64,000 nt of DNA. Source: Diadema setosum. Taxonomy: Eukaryota > Echinodermata > Echinoidea > Diadematoida > Diadematidae. This document shows, one piece after another, positions 35,301 through 47,020 of the stretch. Numbering within the stretch: the stretch's first letter is position 1; each line of letters starts with the position of its first letter. Location: positions 7,240,330 to 7,304,329 of the forward strand of contig NC_092702.1 in the NCBI RefSeq assembly GCF_964275005.1, in the 5' to 3' direction. The notes below the pieces were generated by a model that made no database searches, had not been told where the DNA came from, and saw only the letters and a program-made list of their open reading frames with translations. Position numbers and translations under genes: made by a program.

Positions 35301-36821
35301 AGCCGCTTTGCACAACTTATACTCTACAGCCTTGTGGCATAGAAAAGCGTCGTATGTAGTGAATAATTATTGATGAGAAAATGGGTGGCAGGTTCAATTC
35401 CTAATCTCTCGTTCATTTCAAATCCCGACCACCTCACTTCAGTATTTATGTTGATTGGATCATCCTAAATTGTAAGTCAAGAAGGCAGTACTATAGGATC
35501 ACCGTATTCTGGTTTGTGATTGAACCTGACACTAAAAAAAAAAACAAACAAACAAACAAACAAACAAACAAGCAAAAACACCTAGAATGAATCTACTGTA
35601 TACGCCATTATTGGCATGGATGAAACAAAAATGAATAGCGGGGTAATAAACATAGGTCTTGGCTGTAAAGGTCGATCTCGTATACCATATCGATGTTCGC
35701 TGCATGCATGGGTGATTCCTTTCCATCGCGTTATCATTGACTTCCGAAGGCGATAACGGTCGGTGCCATCCAGTCAGACGATGCTCGGGTCTACTTCTCC
35801 AACTGGGGCGGATGCGTGGACATCTTCGCTCCCGGCCGCAGCATCCTGAGCGCCGACTACCGTTCTGACACGGACTACTGGTCCCTGAGCGGGACCAGCA
35901 TGGCTTGCCCCCACGTCGCCGGTAAGTGGTTGGGATAACAGCTCCCCGAGTGTTAGCTCCTCCTAAACAAGGATTGAATTTGAATTTGGATATAGGCTAT
36001 TAAAGAAAATCCATCCCCAAAATAAAATAAGCTTCAAAAGAAATGTTCTCCGAAAAAAAAAAATGCAAAATTTCAAAATGTCATATCTTCCTTATTTCTT
36101 ATCCGATTTTTGTCGTTTTTGTATTGTTCTGTAGGGAATATTTGTCTCTTTCTTTTGAAGTTTATTCAATTTTGGGGTGGATTTCCTCTTTAAGCATGCT
36201 TGACGTGGTCCTCTTTCATAATAATTCTTTCATATCATATTTTAATTGTGTTATATGCCGGGGAAGGGGGAACAATGTTATTCAAAATCAGTACAACAGT
36301 GACAATTGGTTTCAATGTTCGGTTGTTTTTATTTTGCTTCTGAGTATAGTATTGAGTCTTTGATACCTTAATTCTTGAGAGATGAGCAAGGTTATCATCT
36401 CGACAACAACAACAGATGATGGTGACAGTAGAACACTCACCGCTCGTGGCTGTTTTCAAGTACAACTTTATGATTTCATTTTACAAATTCAATACCAACG
36501 TAGCATTGGCTACTGTTGTTCATGTTGTTTAATTTACATGTCCCGTAACTGTTGGTTCTTTTTCTCTACATAGTCACGATATCAGCTATCATCGTTTGAT
36601 TTTGTGAAACAATGTATAGACAAACGTAATTGACTCTTTTTTAACCGCACTTGAGACCGTTCTCGCACATTGCAGGAGCTGCCGCGGTACACCTGGGCCT
36701 TAACCCGCAGCTCAACCCGGATCAGGTGCGTGACATCTTGCTCAACACAGCTAGCAGGGACAAAATCACCGAGCTGCAGGATTCTGAAAACCTCCTCCTC
36801 TACGTGCCAAACAAACCCTAG
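29341..36821 (+). CDS. Secreted subtilisin-like serine protease (S8, proteinase K type), 8 exons, 386 aa
   Basis: Exons are 29341-29472, 29956-30099, 31349-31472, 33272-33381, 34352-34499, 34865-35049, 35750-35921 and 36676-36821; all junctions are GT/AG and the frame closes at TAG. Residues 1-20 are a signal peptide ([20 protein letters not shown]). An I9 inhibitor propeptide (YIVVLKDGV...[11 protein letters not shown]) runs to about residue 110. The catalytic domain has D145 (VLDTGI), H179 (GHGTHCAG), the oxyanion N266 (AAGNSDYD) and S331 ([11 protein letters not shown]). The length and the start [10 protein letters not shown] fit proteinase K-like extracellular subtilases, which cut proteins non-specifically after the propeptide is removed. 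No C-terminal extra domain is present. The introns contain small transposons. A minisatellite block ends 360 bp upstream of the start. Confidence 0.95.
30100..33271. other. Introns 2 and 3 of the protease gene
   Basis: Apart from exon 3 (31349-31472) this is AT-rich sequence. I see no clear transposon or extra exon. A poly-A run lies near 33022-33040. Confidence 0.5.
33586..33615. repeat. GA microsatellite with G-run
   Basis: About ten GA units followed by nine to ten G, in intron 4 of the protease gene. Confidence 0.85.
34034..34259. mobile_element. MITE with telomere-like core, in protease intron 4
   Basis: GACATTTGCTCCTGC at 34034-34048 and GCAGGAGCAAATGTC at 34245-34259 are perfect inverted repeats. 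Between them lies TTAGGGTTAGGGTTAT (about 34087) and a run of degenerate GTTT/GGTT words. There is no coding capacity. Confidence 0.65.
34680..34720. repeat. GTT trinucleotide microsatellite
   Basis: GTT units in intron 5 of the protease gene, followed by a TG run at 34739-34758. Confidence 0.8.
35198..35218. repeat. C homopolymer in protease intron 6
   Basis: About 16 consecutive C. Confidence 0.8.
35536..35576. repeat. AAAC tetranucleotide microsatellite
   Basis: About eight AAAC units in intron 6 of the protease gene. Confidence 0.8.
36000..36193. mobile_element. MITE with TTAA ends in protease intron 7
   Basis: The left end TTAAAGAAAATCCATCCCC and the reverse complement of the right end, TTAAAGAGGAAATCCACCCC, continue to match through CAAAATNNAATAARCTTCAA, giving about 42-bp terminal inverted repeats in a 194-bp element. 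TTAA at both ends fits piggyBac-type target sites. Confidence 0.7.
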
Positions 36822-37719
36822 GAAATAGGAAAACAACTGATTTCCTTGGGATATTTTCATCCCATGCATTTCCGTCCAGGATTCCGGGGACAAAATATCT
36901 GCCTTCCAAACAATCAAATCCAAAAACACGCCAAAACATAATTTATTACATTGTATTTAAAATAATGATATCTGTACACTTCCCTGATTAATCATGTTAA
37001 TTGGGTCAAAATTCTGACTTTTTTAATGAATAACCCAACTTTGTCTCAATTAAGCAGACTTCCTTATATACCTCCATTATTACGTTTCAATGAACCATCA
37101 TGTTAATATGAAACGATGAAGCACTCACATAATTATCATCATTTTCCTTTGTTAATTTGTGTTATGCTAGTGAATCAATGGATCAATGGATCAAAATAAT
37201 TGATCACTATTATCATATCTACAAATTGATAGGATAGCTTTTTTCTTTGCAGAATGTAGAAAACTATCCCCCAGATTAAAAAGAAAAAATGTCCAGGGAA
37301 GCAGGAAAAAAAAAAAGATTTCTTGGGTACATTTTGAACTGTAGTAAAGATTTGATCAAAATTCTTTCCATGTCAATGTCAGTATACTGTTTTCAGCCGG
37401 CATTTATTTCAAACTAACTTATATTACTGTCGATGATGCTTATATTTTAAATTGCCCCATGGATGATGATGTTCACAATAATCACGCAAGCTCATGGTGA
37501 ATCATGGCTGTAGCATAAGCAGATAAGATTATCTAACAAAAACTATTAGGCTTCTTGCAAGCTGATAATGCGATTTGATATGATAAGAAAGAAATATCCT
37601 GATATTATACAGTTGCATTCTTTCTAATAATAATTGTTCTTTTGAGTCGATTCTGGGTTGTTGTTGTTGTTTTTTTTTTTCTTGCCGATGGGTTAAAATG
37701 GTTTGCATGTCGTAATCTA
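36822..37719. other. 3' flank of the protease gene
   Basis: AT-rich with no exon or repeat seen. No canonical AATAAA lies within the first few hundred bases after the stop, so the polyadenylation site is not assigned. Confidence 0.45.
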
Positions 37720-37880
37720 GTCTAGTTTCTAACCGTTTTTATTTCGTCTTTATTTCTCCGAGTTGCAGCTTACAAGTGTGTGCAGAAGCCCGCTATATTG
37801 CGCCAAGCCGAGTGAGGGCGCATACCCAGTGATTGCGACGCCCGAATTTTTTTTTTTTTTTTTTCGGCTGGAAACTAGAC
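37720..37880. mobile_element. Short TA-flanked MITE related in ends to the GTCTGG family
   Basis: TAGTCTAGTTTCTAACCG on the left and CGGCTGGAAACTAGACTA on the right are inverted, with TA at both edges. The length (161 bp) and terminal words resemble the copies at 26938 and 60012, but the interior differs. Confidence 0.6.
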
Positions 37881-38137
37881 TAGTCGTATAAAATCGAGAA
37901 GAAGACGTTAATAAGTATATTCGAGTGTAAATGTACATGCTAAACTCCTTATATTTGTATATTGGACATTATTGTTTTGCGGATGTGTTTGTGTGCGCCG
38001 CCGTGTGTCTTGGTGTTCGTTTTTTTATTTCTTGTGGGGATGTCGATTTTCTTTCATTTTTTTTTTGTGGAGGAGGTTATACTATACTCGTAAAGGCCTT
38101 TCACTCGTGTTACACTCTCGATATGTCATACCACTGC

Positions 38138-38140
<3 letters not shown>

Positions 38141-38178
<38 letters not shown>
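38141..38178. repeat. AC microsatellite
   Basis: About 18 AC units. A GACA/GACAGA-rich tract follows at 38264-38305. Confidence 0.85.
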
Positions 38179-38182
<4 letters not shown>

Positions 38183-38341
38183 CGACAGACAAAACACACA
38201 CGCTTACACAATATGTGAGACTGTACTTCACACAACATTACCACAAAGTATTCACAAAAGGTTGCAGACAGACAGACAGAGAGACAGAGACAGATAGACA
38301 GACAACCAATACAGATCAGCATGCCGATGTTCAGTTTTTAC

Positions 38342-41300
38342 AATGATGATGATGACGATGATGATGATGATGATGATTGTTTTTGTTTGTTTGTTTGTTT
38401 TTTATTGTTCCATATTCCACATTTCAAGAAATACATAGAACATAAACATCACAATACAAAAGCCTGGATGAATTGTCAAGTACAGCTTATAAGACAATAA
38501 AACATGTGAAATATGAGGAATCTACATAGAAGCATTGCTTGTAGGGTGTAGATTCCCAGATGCGGATGTGAGATTATTTCATACTTGGTATATGTAATTA
38601 AAGGAATGACAATTTGTGAATTGGAGAAATATAAACGCCAAAAAGTAAAAAGAAAAAGAAAAAAACAAAGAAAACAATGTCCGCGGCACAAGACTTCTTG
38701 AGAGTTGCGTGATCACCCGAGCGAGGTACAAGTCAGATGCAGTGTACAATAGCAGAGATACCAAATGTGTACAAAGGAAGTTCAGGAGATAATACAGAAA
38801 TCACGAGCGAGGCACATGTTATATAATCGATAATGTCAGTAATGTGAAGTATGATCAGAGAATGTCGAGGAGGATTGAAGAATAGCTATAGATATGAATT
38901 CAGAAAAACTAGTTTAAGTTTATGCTTAAATGAATAGAGAGACTGGGATTGGATTATTTCTCTATCCAACTCATTCCAAAATTTAGGTCCTGTAGTGGAT
39001 ATTGTTTTTAAAGCAGATACGGTCCGTACAGGAGAAAGATGAAAAGAATCTTTTTGTCTAGTAGGGTAAGAATGACTTTCAGTATTTTTGACGAACATCG
39101 AAGAAAACACATCAGGGAGACCACCTGAGTTTAACTGATACATAAATGACCCGATATTGAAATGATATAAATCCTGGATCTTAAGTGTTCTACTGGAAAA
39201 GAATAAGACATTAGTGTGTTCCAAAAATGTGGCGAAGTTAATTATCCGTATAGCTCTTTTCTGTATCAGTAATAAAGAATTGAGTCTAGTTGTACAGCAG
39301 TTTCCCCATGCCAGGATTCCATAACCTATATAAGGCAAAAATAGAGTAGAATACAATGAATGGAGAACATGTTTAGGAAAATACTGTTTTAACTTATACA
39401 TTACACCTACATTTTTGGATAGTAATTTACGCAATGAATCAACATGAACTTTCCATGTCAACTTTCAATCAATATAAAGACCAAGGAATTTTATATATTC
39501 CACCTGGTTCAATTCCACGTCGTTAACAACCAACTTACCCGGTAAAATATTGATTATATTGCTAAAAACCATAAATTTTGTCTTGGTCAAATTCAATGAC
39601 AATTTATTAGCCTGAATCCACTTAGATACTGATTTTAATTCAGTATTAATGGTATTCAGTAAAACATGAGGGTTTCGATTTGAATAAAAAATGCTGGTGT
39701 CATCGGCAAAAAGTAGAAAATAGAGCAGAGAGGACGAACTGCGAAAGTCATTCATATAAAGAAATAAACAATAAAGGACCTAAAAGGGATCCTTGCGGTA
39801 CCCCACAAGTTATAGGCTGTGAGCTGGACACATGGCCATTCAAACTAACAAATTGAGTTCTTCCAGTAAGGTAACTTCTAAACCACTCCAAGGCCCTTCC
39901 ACGAATCCCATAGTGATGTAATTTGTACAATAATATTTCATGGTTGATTGTGTCAAAGGCCTTGGAGTAGTCAAGAAAGATACCTACTGTGTGACACTTG
40001 GCATCGATCGCTTTGATAATTTTCTCTAGCATGAGTAAAATAGCATGAATTGTGGAATGCTTTTTACGAAATCCAAATTGATTATCATCGATTACATTAC
40101 AGTCGTTTAAGAATCGGAATACACGTGTGTACACAATCTTTTCAAGTAATTTAGAAAATGAAGTTAATAACGATATTGGTCGATAATTTCCCAGTTCGTC
40201 CTCTCGGCCCTTTTTATATATCGGGATAACTTTAGTGATTTTCATCCTAGTAGGCACTACACCGTTCAGTAATGACAAATTAAATATATGGGCGAGGGGT
40301 ACAACAATCTCATGTACAACATATTTCAGAAGATAATTAGAAATTTCATCATAACCAGTACTTTTTTTGGCTTTAAGATTATTTACAATGTCAACAATTT
40401 CGGATTCTAATACAGGCATAAAAAACAAAGATTGATTATTGCGATGACTTAAATACGTAGAAAACGGTATGTCCGTTTCCGGAATAACATCAGCTAAATT
40501 AGATCCAACCTTCACAAAATATGAGTTAAACGCTTCAGAGATTTCATTATCATCTCTTAACTCGATGTCATTTAAACAAATCTTATGGATATCCGATTTG
40601 TTTCGTTTCTTCTGAAGAACATTATTAATGACTTTCCACGTGGATTTAATGTCCTTCTCATGGAGAAGAAACAGTGAAGAAAAATATTTCTTTTTTGCCT
40701 CACGCAACACAGAAGTAAGAACATTACGATAACTAGTATATTTGCTTTTAGCAGCATCAGTTTTGTGAGACTTGAATATATAAAAAAGCTTATTTTTCCT
40801 ATTGATAGACCTCAACAAAGATTTCGATATCCAGGGGGATCGTGGTATCTTTTTATAATTTGATCTAGATTGTGATCTTATTGGAAAATGAAAAGAGAAA
40901 AGAGGAGCGATCAGATCAACAAACTTATCATATGCATCATTAGGCTCATTCGCATTGAGAACCACTGACCAATCAATATTTAACAGGCTTTCCTTAAATC
41001 TTGTAATATTTTGTTCAGACATAACACGAGCTGTAGAATTCATTTCCCAAGTTGCAGGCTTAAAACGATTTAGTATAAATGGACTGGAAGCAAACACTGG
41101 GAAATGATCAGACATATCCGAAACTATTATACCTTGATCAGTTGGATAATGAATATTAGTGAATATATTATCAATAATTGTATACGCTGAATCAAATATT
41201 CTGGTAGGTTTAGTTATACACGGCGTAAAAGCATATGAAAACATAGTGTCCACAAAATCCTGGCAGCAGGGCTTTTCGTGATACTGCAGTAAATCAAGAT

Positions 41301-41990
41301 TGAAATCCCCCATTAAAAAACAATGTTTATTATGCAAAGACTCAGAATTCAATACGGAATTCAATACATCAAAAAAAGCAGTATGATTACAGTTTGGTGG
41401 TCTATAAATCTCACCAATCAAAATATTCTTTCCAGCTGGTATGTCGATTTCAATAAAAATGCTTTCAAAATCTTCAGTCATATGACATAAATTCTGAATC
41501 AAATCAAAATTGAATCCTTTCTGAACATAAAGAGCCACACCACCTCCATGTTTATTTACTCTAATATTAAACACAAGAGAATATCCATTCAAATGAACTA
41601 GGGGAAATGACACGTCAGACAGCCACGTTTCGCACAAACCTATAACAGAAAAATCCACATTGTGTAAATTCAAAAATGTCTTCAGTTGGTCAAGTTTCTT
41701 ATACAAACTTCGTATATTGAAATGAAGAATAGAAAGGTTGTTCTCCATCTTGAAAAAAATCACGTGTACATATGTCCTGAGGGGAAATATAGTCGGAACC
41801 TCTACCTCGCAGTAATGTATCATTCTCATCATAAGACAAGTCAAATTCTGGAGTTTGTTTGTTTAACCTTTTTATAACATGTGAATCAGAGATCTCATTA
41901 TCATCACCATAATAATGCATATCCATACGACTGGTCATTAAATCACTGCTCTCTCCATTGATGATGATGATGATAATGATAACGATGTGA
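38342..41990 (-). mobile_element. APE-type LINE (CR1/Jockey group), minus strand
   Basis: On the minus strand an endonuclease domain starts near 41755 (LSILHFNIRSL, GLCETWL). A reverse transcriptase follows (YRPISLLTSFSKLLEK, FLDYSKAFDTINH, GVPQGSLLGP, then FADDT) and a C-terminal part ends at 38886. The coding frame shifts once near 39750 (after GPLLF) and has one in-frame TGA near 39466, so this copy is nearly intact but probably inactive. A short frame at 41840-41960 (TSRMDMHYYGDDNEIS) may be the end of ORF1, so most of the 5' part is missing. The 3' end has AATAAA and a tail running into ATC triplets at 38342-38377, as in LINEs that end in microsatellite. Confidence 0.85.
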
Positions 41991-41999
41991 AGCGTGGTA

Positions 42000-44010
42000 C
42001 ATGGTCCGTTCGATACGCTACCTAATAATATTGTCATAATATGCAATACCCTCTTCACACAAGTCACTGATAGAATCACCTATGGTACTCGTTGAAATAC
42101 AGAATTGAACAAAAAAATAAAGATTAATAAGCAAAGACCCATTTGCCCGAACCCAGATCTATCGAAAATCCTTCCCTTGATGTAACTATAACCATCTAGA
42201 ACTCACAAATATATACCAAACACATAAAATCATAATCTATTATATTCTTAAGTTCAGATTTTTAGCAGCACATAACATTTTCAGAGGATTTTATTCAAAT
42301 TGCATTGTGACGCAGGCGCTTGACAAGTACGTATAACAAAGTGCCGGAGTGTGCGCACCAGAAAAATAAAAAAGCAATGACAGTAAATAATTATGGAGGA
42401 TAACAAAGGTGAGAATGATAAAAATACATTTTCAGTTACCCCCGCCCTTTTTTGTTTCGTTTTGCTTTGTTTTGTTTTGTTTTGTTTTGTTTTGTTTGTT
42501 TGTTTTTGCTTTGTTTTGTTTTGTCTGAAAGCAGAAAAAAATGCACTGCACAAGGGAAACCCGGCAGTAGGCCTACCGACAGTATTAATTAATGCACATT
42601 CATGCCAGAGCCCTTTTCCATGCATATGAATATCGCCCTCTTGTGCTCACGCACGCACATTTCTATGTACAGTTTTTAACATTATAAATGTGCTTTTGAT
42701 GATATTTGCCCCTACATCATATGGGAAATTGCACATTCAAGGGTTATAAAGCTTCTCAAAGAGACACTTTTGAAAATGATGCCCTTTGGAGTTTGTTTGT
42801 TTGTTTGTTTTTTTTTTTAATAAATCTTGCAATTTTGATTAGTTTTCCATAAGATGAATACATAGATGCAGGTAGTTATCCTCGATTAAGGGGGTGTCAT
42901 CATCACCTTATTGCCTACAAAGTACTGTAAAACACTTTTATTTACCAAAAAGATAAACTTGATGTATTTTTAGCTGTTTCAGTGGTAGCCCAAACAAATC
43001 AATACATTAAAATGACACAATCATTCAAAGTTGTGTGATACTGATGACTAGTTTCTACCAAGATCTAGTACCACAAGAACATAATAAGAACAACAAATTT
43101 TAGTTAAGCAGAGTTGGGTTGGTGGGGGGAGGGGGGTGGTAGGGTAGGGGTAAGGGGAGAGGAAGGGGTAGGGGGAGGGGAGGGAGAGATTTGACAGAAT
43201 AAATCAACATAAACCAGCAGAGCTTATGATGAATACTTCCCATTGATTTGTGTGCATTGCGTGCATTCTCTATAGGGCTCACACGGGTAACGCGTATTCC
43301 CCATAGAGACGTTTGTTAAAATTCAAATTTAAAAAAAAAAAAAAAATCTGTAAAATAGCCGGGGGAAATGAGGTGTTTCATCTTCACTAACCCGGATAAG
43401 TGAGCTATATCCTGTCATCCATCAAATTTCAAGGCAGGTTCTCCTGCTCAAACTCTGTCCAGGGGTCCGCGAAGCCAGACTATGAGTTCCTTTCACTCAA
43501 AAAATCACTTATTTTAAGTACACGCACCCAATGAAACTTATAGTCCCTTCAAATTCCATGAGAAAAGCTTTCATCTTCAAACCAAAATGCTGTTTGTAGA
43601 GGAATTCATACTCAATATCTGCAGCTATTCAGTTTTATGCCAAACTTCATTTATGATTTTTAGTTATTTTTTTTTTCTTCATTTATTTTGGTATCTGGTA
43701 CGAATTTGTGAAGGGGTCTGGGACATTCCATTTTATTTACAGGTGTGAGCCCTACATGTACCAGCATCCACGTTGTCAAACCAGTTGGGGAAAAAAAGAG
43801 GAAAACATACACAACCCTCCCCCCCCCTCCAAAAAAAAAAAAAAGAAAGGAAAAGAAAGCATAGAAATATTGGAGAGATTGGCTTACAGCATCACGTCGA
43901 ATAACTCCGTGAAAGAAGAGGAAATTTTACAACACCGGAGCAATGGAAAATATTTTTACGCTAACTTCAATACGTATATCTCCTTTGTGTCTGAATTGAG
44001 ACTAATCGCG
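42000..44010. other. No gene seen
   Basis: It holds a TTTTG microsatellite (listed), a G-rich tract at 43125-43185 and a CnAn junction at 43818-43844. No exon-like frame is evident. Confidence 0.45.
42467..42530. repeat. TTTTG pentanucleotide microsatellite
   Basis: About ten TTTTG units with GTTTG and GCTTTG variants. Confidence 0.85.
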
Positions 44011-44011
44011 A

Positions 44012-44155
44012 TACTATTATTATTATTATTATTATCATTATCATCATCATCATCATCATCATCATTATTATTATCATTGTTATTATTATTATTATCATTA
44101 TCATCATCATCATTATCATTATTATTGTTATTATTATTATTATTACTATTATGGA
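44012..44155. repeat. TTA/TCA trinucleotide microsatellite
   Basis: Long mixed TTA, TCA and TTG triplets. The serine/leucine-rich frame across it is not a gene. Confidence 0.85.
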
Positions 44156-44653
44156 ATGATAATAATGAATGAAAAATATAGTATCATTACATCAATAGAA
44201 TTTCTGTACTTATCACCATCACCATCATCAAAAATCTATGATCAGAATATTTTCTTTCTTTTTTGTTTTGACATAATATAACCTTACCCATATCTGATGA
44301 TTTATGTACAGACGTATCATTCATTGGTTGATCTATTTCCACATCTAAGTATGTATTTATGTGTATTTATTTGAATTAATTTATGTAACACTATTTTTCA
44401 TCTTTATGAATCATCTTATTTCATTTTCAATCATTATTATTATCATTATCTTTAATAATTGGTTATAATGATAATGACAATAATAATTACTATGATAATA
44501 TTAGTATTAATGATAATAATAGTAATGAAAATAAAGCTAATGTATACAGTATATCTAAAAACCGATCAATAATAACAGAAGATGTTCTATCCCCTCAAGT
44601 TCACCATTCTGGGGAAAAATGGGTCAAATGGGATCGTATATATTCTATATTTG

Positions 44654-44703
44654 CCCCCCCCCCCCCCAGCACACACGCACACACACACACACACACACAC
44701 ACG
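44654..44703. repeat. C-run plus AC microsatellite
   Basis: About 14 C, then about 13 AC units. Confidence 0.85.
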
Positions 44704-45360
44704 ACGCCGCCCAATGTCTCATCGTACAAAATAATGACAGAAACTGGTTCAATTTTCATGTGACGAAACTGTGGTTAAAGACGTAATTTACCATTTACAG
44801 ATGAAGCAAAACCCCAGCACTAGTGCTTCAAAATAGATCTAAAAATGTGAGTTTATAGAGATAGAAACAACCAACTTAACATTTGAACCAGTATAATCGA
44901 TGTTAAGTGTTGTTAAAATAATATACAAAATGTGAACAATAGTTGAAATAAAAATGTTTCCAGATTAAACAGTTATGGTTATGGTTTTCTACAATTAAAA
45001 AATAGTGATATCTCCTTATATTTTAGACTTTATTGCAAACATTTTATATGGTAGGATGTTTCGTGATACAACTTTACTGACCTACACATAAAATACAGAA
45101 AAAAAAAAAGAATCATCTTCTATTTATTTTTGTCAACGAAACTGGAACAAAAAACACACAGAAACTGACTGACATGGTCGTCAGTTCACGGTTGTCATGG
45201 CAACACAAAATATGACCGAGAAGACACGGAATGCACATGTTTCAGCAGACATGATGACAGACTTACAAACATTGACACACACGAAACTGAGGTAAAAAGA
45301 TCCAAAAACAAACGTCAAACGCGGAGAGAAAATGCCACCGGTGGTCGCTACTGAAGATGT

Positions 45361-47020
45361 GAGCACGCAAACGATTTGCGAAGGACGCGAATGGCAAAAT
45401 CAGCATTCGTATTTTAGTCTGCAAAAGATCGCCAAACGAACGTGAGGGTTCGGAAGCGTCGTCAGTTGTTCGCGAATGTCGTTTTTACTTCGGCGAGAAT
45501 TAAAAAAAAAATATAAGTTTTTGGCGAACTTTTCCCGCACACTTGGTCGTAATTTGCTCGTGATTTGTTCTCGAAAGTGTCTTTAGAGCCTCGTCATAAT
45601 AAAATATGCGCAAGACCTTCGCAAGACACGCGCCATGTTCGCAAAATGTTCGTGAAATCCCAGACCCCGAAACTTTGGATAATGATATGTTTCGCGAAAT
45701 CTGCGAAGTTTTTCCGATCATTTTACGACGTAACGCAAACTGTTCGCGTATCTTTTGAGACATTCTCACGAACGTTTCATAGCGCATGTTTGGAGGATGT
45801 ATGACCTTCGATTTCTACAAATCAAAATCGTAGCATACATCTAAAAACATCAAACAATATTAACAACTATATAGTAAAAAAGAAATTAAAGACTAGCAAA
45901 GAGAAAGAAATGTTTGATGTTCAAAACAAAAAAAAAAATCGCAGAATACATTTAAAATGACTCTAAAGAATGTCAAAATTACATTTGAAACTAGAGATTA
46001 TGTTCAAATTCAAATTCAAATTTATTTCATATTTCCATTTCTCAATGATGACATTACAAAATTATTGACAACAAAACAAGAATACAAAATATATACAATC
46101 ATGTCTTTTGATCGTAGAAGAAAAGAAAAAGAAAATATACTAAACACAAATGTACAAGGTCATATTGTGTGAAAATGTCACTAGTAAGTATAAAAAATAT
46201 GATGGGGCCTACATAAAAGCTTTAAAGCTTGTAAAACTGTAGGTTCCCGAGTTCATAGGCATATAATTTTACACGGAGAACGGATATGTTTGTCTTGACC
46301 AACTAAAATTACACAAGTACAAAAAATCGATGAGTAATAAACTAATGAACCACATAGATATCGCACAAACCAGACTGCATACAAATCTCGCAGTGTTTGA
46401 ATAACAAAAATGCTATATTATTAAAAGATGTATCGGTACCATGAAATAACTTGAATGACTTGGTGCTGCGGACAAGGACAAAAGACTGGGAGCATAAAAG
46501 GGTTGCTAAAAACTTGGTAGTGTGTATCCACTAAGTAATAACTGTTTTAATTTGCGTTTGAAGGTGAATAAAGATAAGGAAGAAGTGATATCAAGAGGGA
46601 GATTATGTGCTGGAGAAGCTGAAAAAAACAAAAATAAAAATCAAATGCTTTACTCGTGCACGTATAGGTCCTAAGGAAAAAAAAACTCTAGGCACGCAAA
46701 CAATATAGAAATGAGAGAAAAAAAAGGAGAAATACAGGAAAAAAAAAAACTTCAACTCAAAACAGCTCCCACCTCTCCTTGAGTACATTTTCTCCCATGA
46801 TTATTGAAAACTTTGCGTTGTTCGCGTGTTCTTCGTGTACGTAACATGCTGTACTTTAGCAATGATACACACGACATTCGCACTTATGTCGTGAGAACTT
46901 CGCACAAAAGAATGGTTTTCAGCTTCATTGTCCGAACACATTCGGAGAAAAACTTTTCCGAATATTATGAGTATTGGATTTTTCCATTCGCGTCCTTCGC
47001 AAATCGTTCGCGTACTCCGT
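45361..47020. mobile_element. Inverted-repeat DNA element split by a LINE tail
   Basis: The left end GCACGCAAACGATTTGCGAA (45363) and the reverse complement of the right end (46982-47018, GTACGCGAACGATTTGCGAA) match at 39 of about 41 bases, continuing through GGACGCGAATGG. Both inner halves are CpG-rich and full of TTCGCG and CGCGAA words (45400-45790, 46800-46980). The AT-rich middle (about 45830-46780) is different in composition and carries a minus-strand LINE tail, so it was inserted later. No transposase frame is visible. Confidence 0.6.
46003..46640 (-). mobile_element. LINE 3' end, 5'-truncated
   Basis: Read on the minus strand it ends with ATGAAATAAATTTGAATTTG and more TTTGAA units, a common LINE tail of short repeats after AATAAA. 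Upstream are only short frames with no domain. The left boundary is clear at the TTTGAA repeats. The right boundary is approximate. Confidence 0.5.

Noticed and set aside
43708-44172. 154-codon ORF
   Set aside because: It crosses a C/A homopolymer junction and a TTA/TCA microsatellite; no domain.
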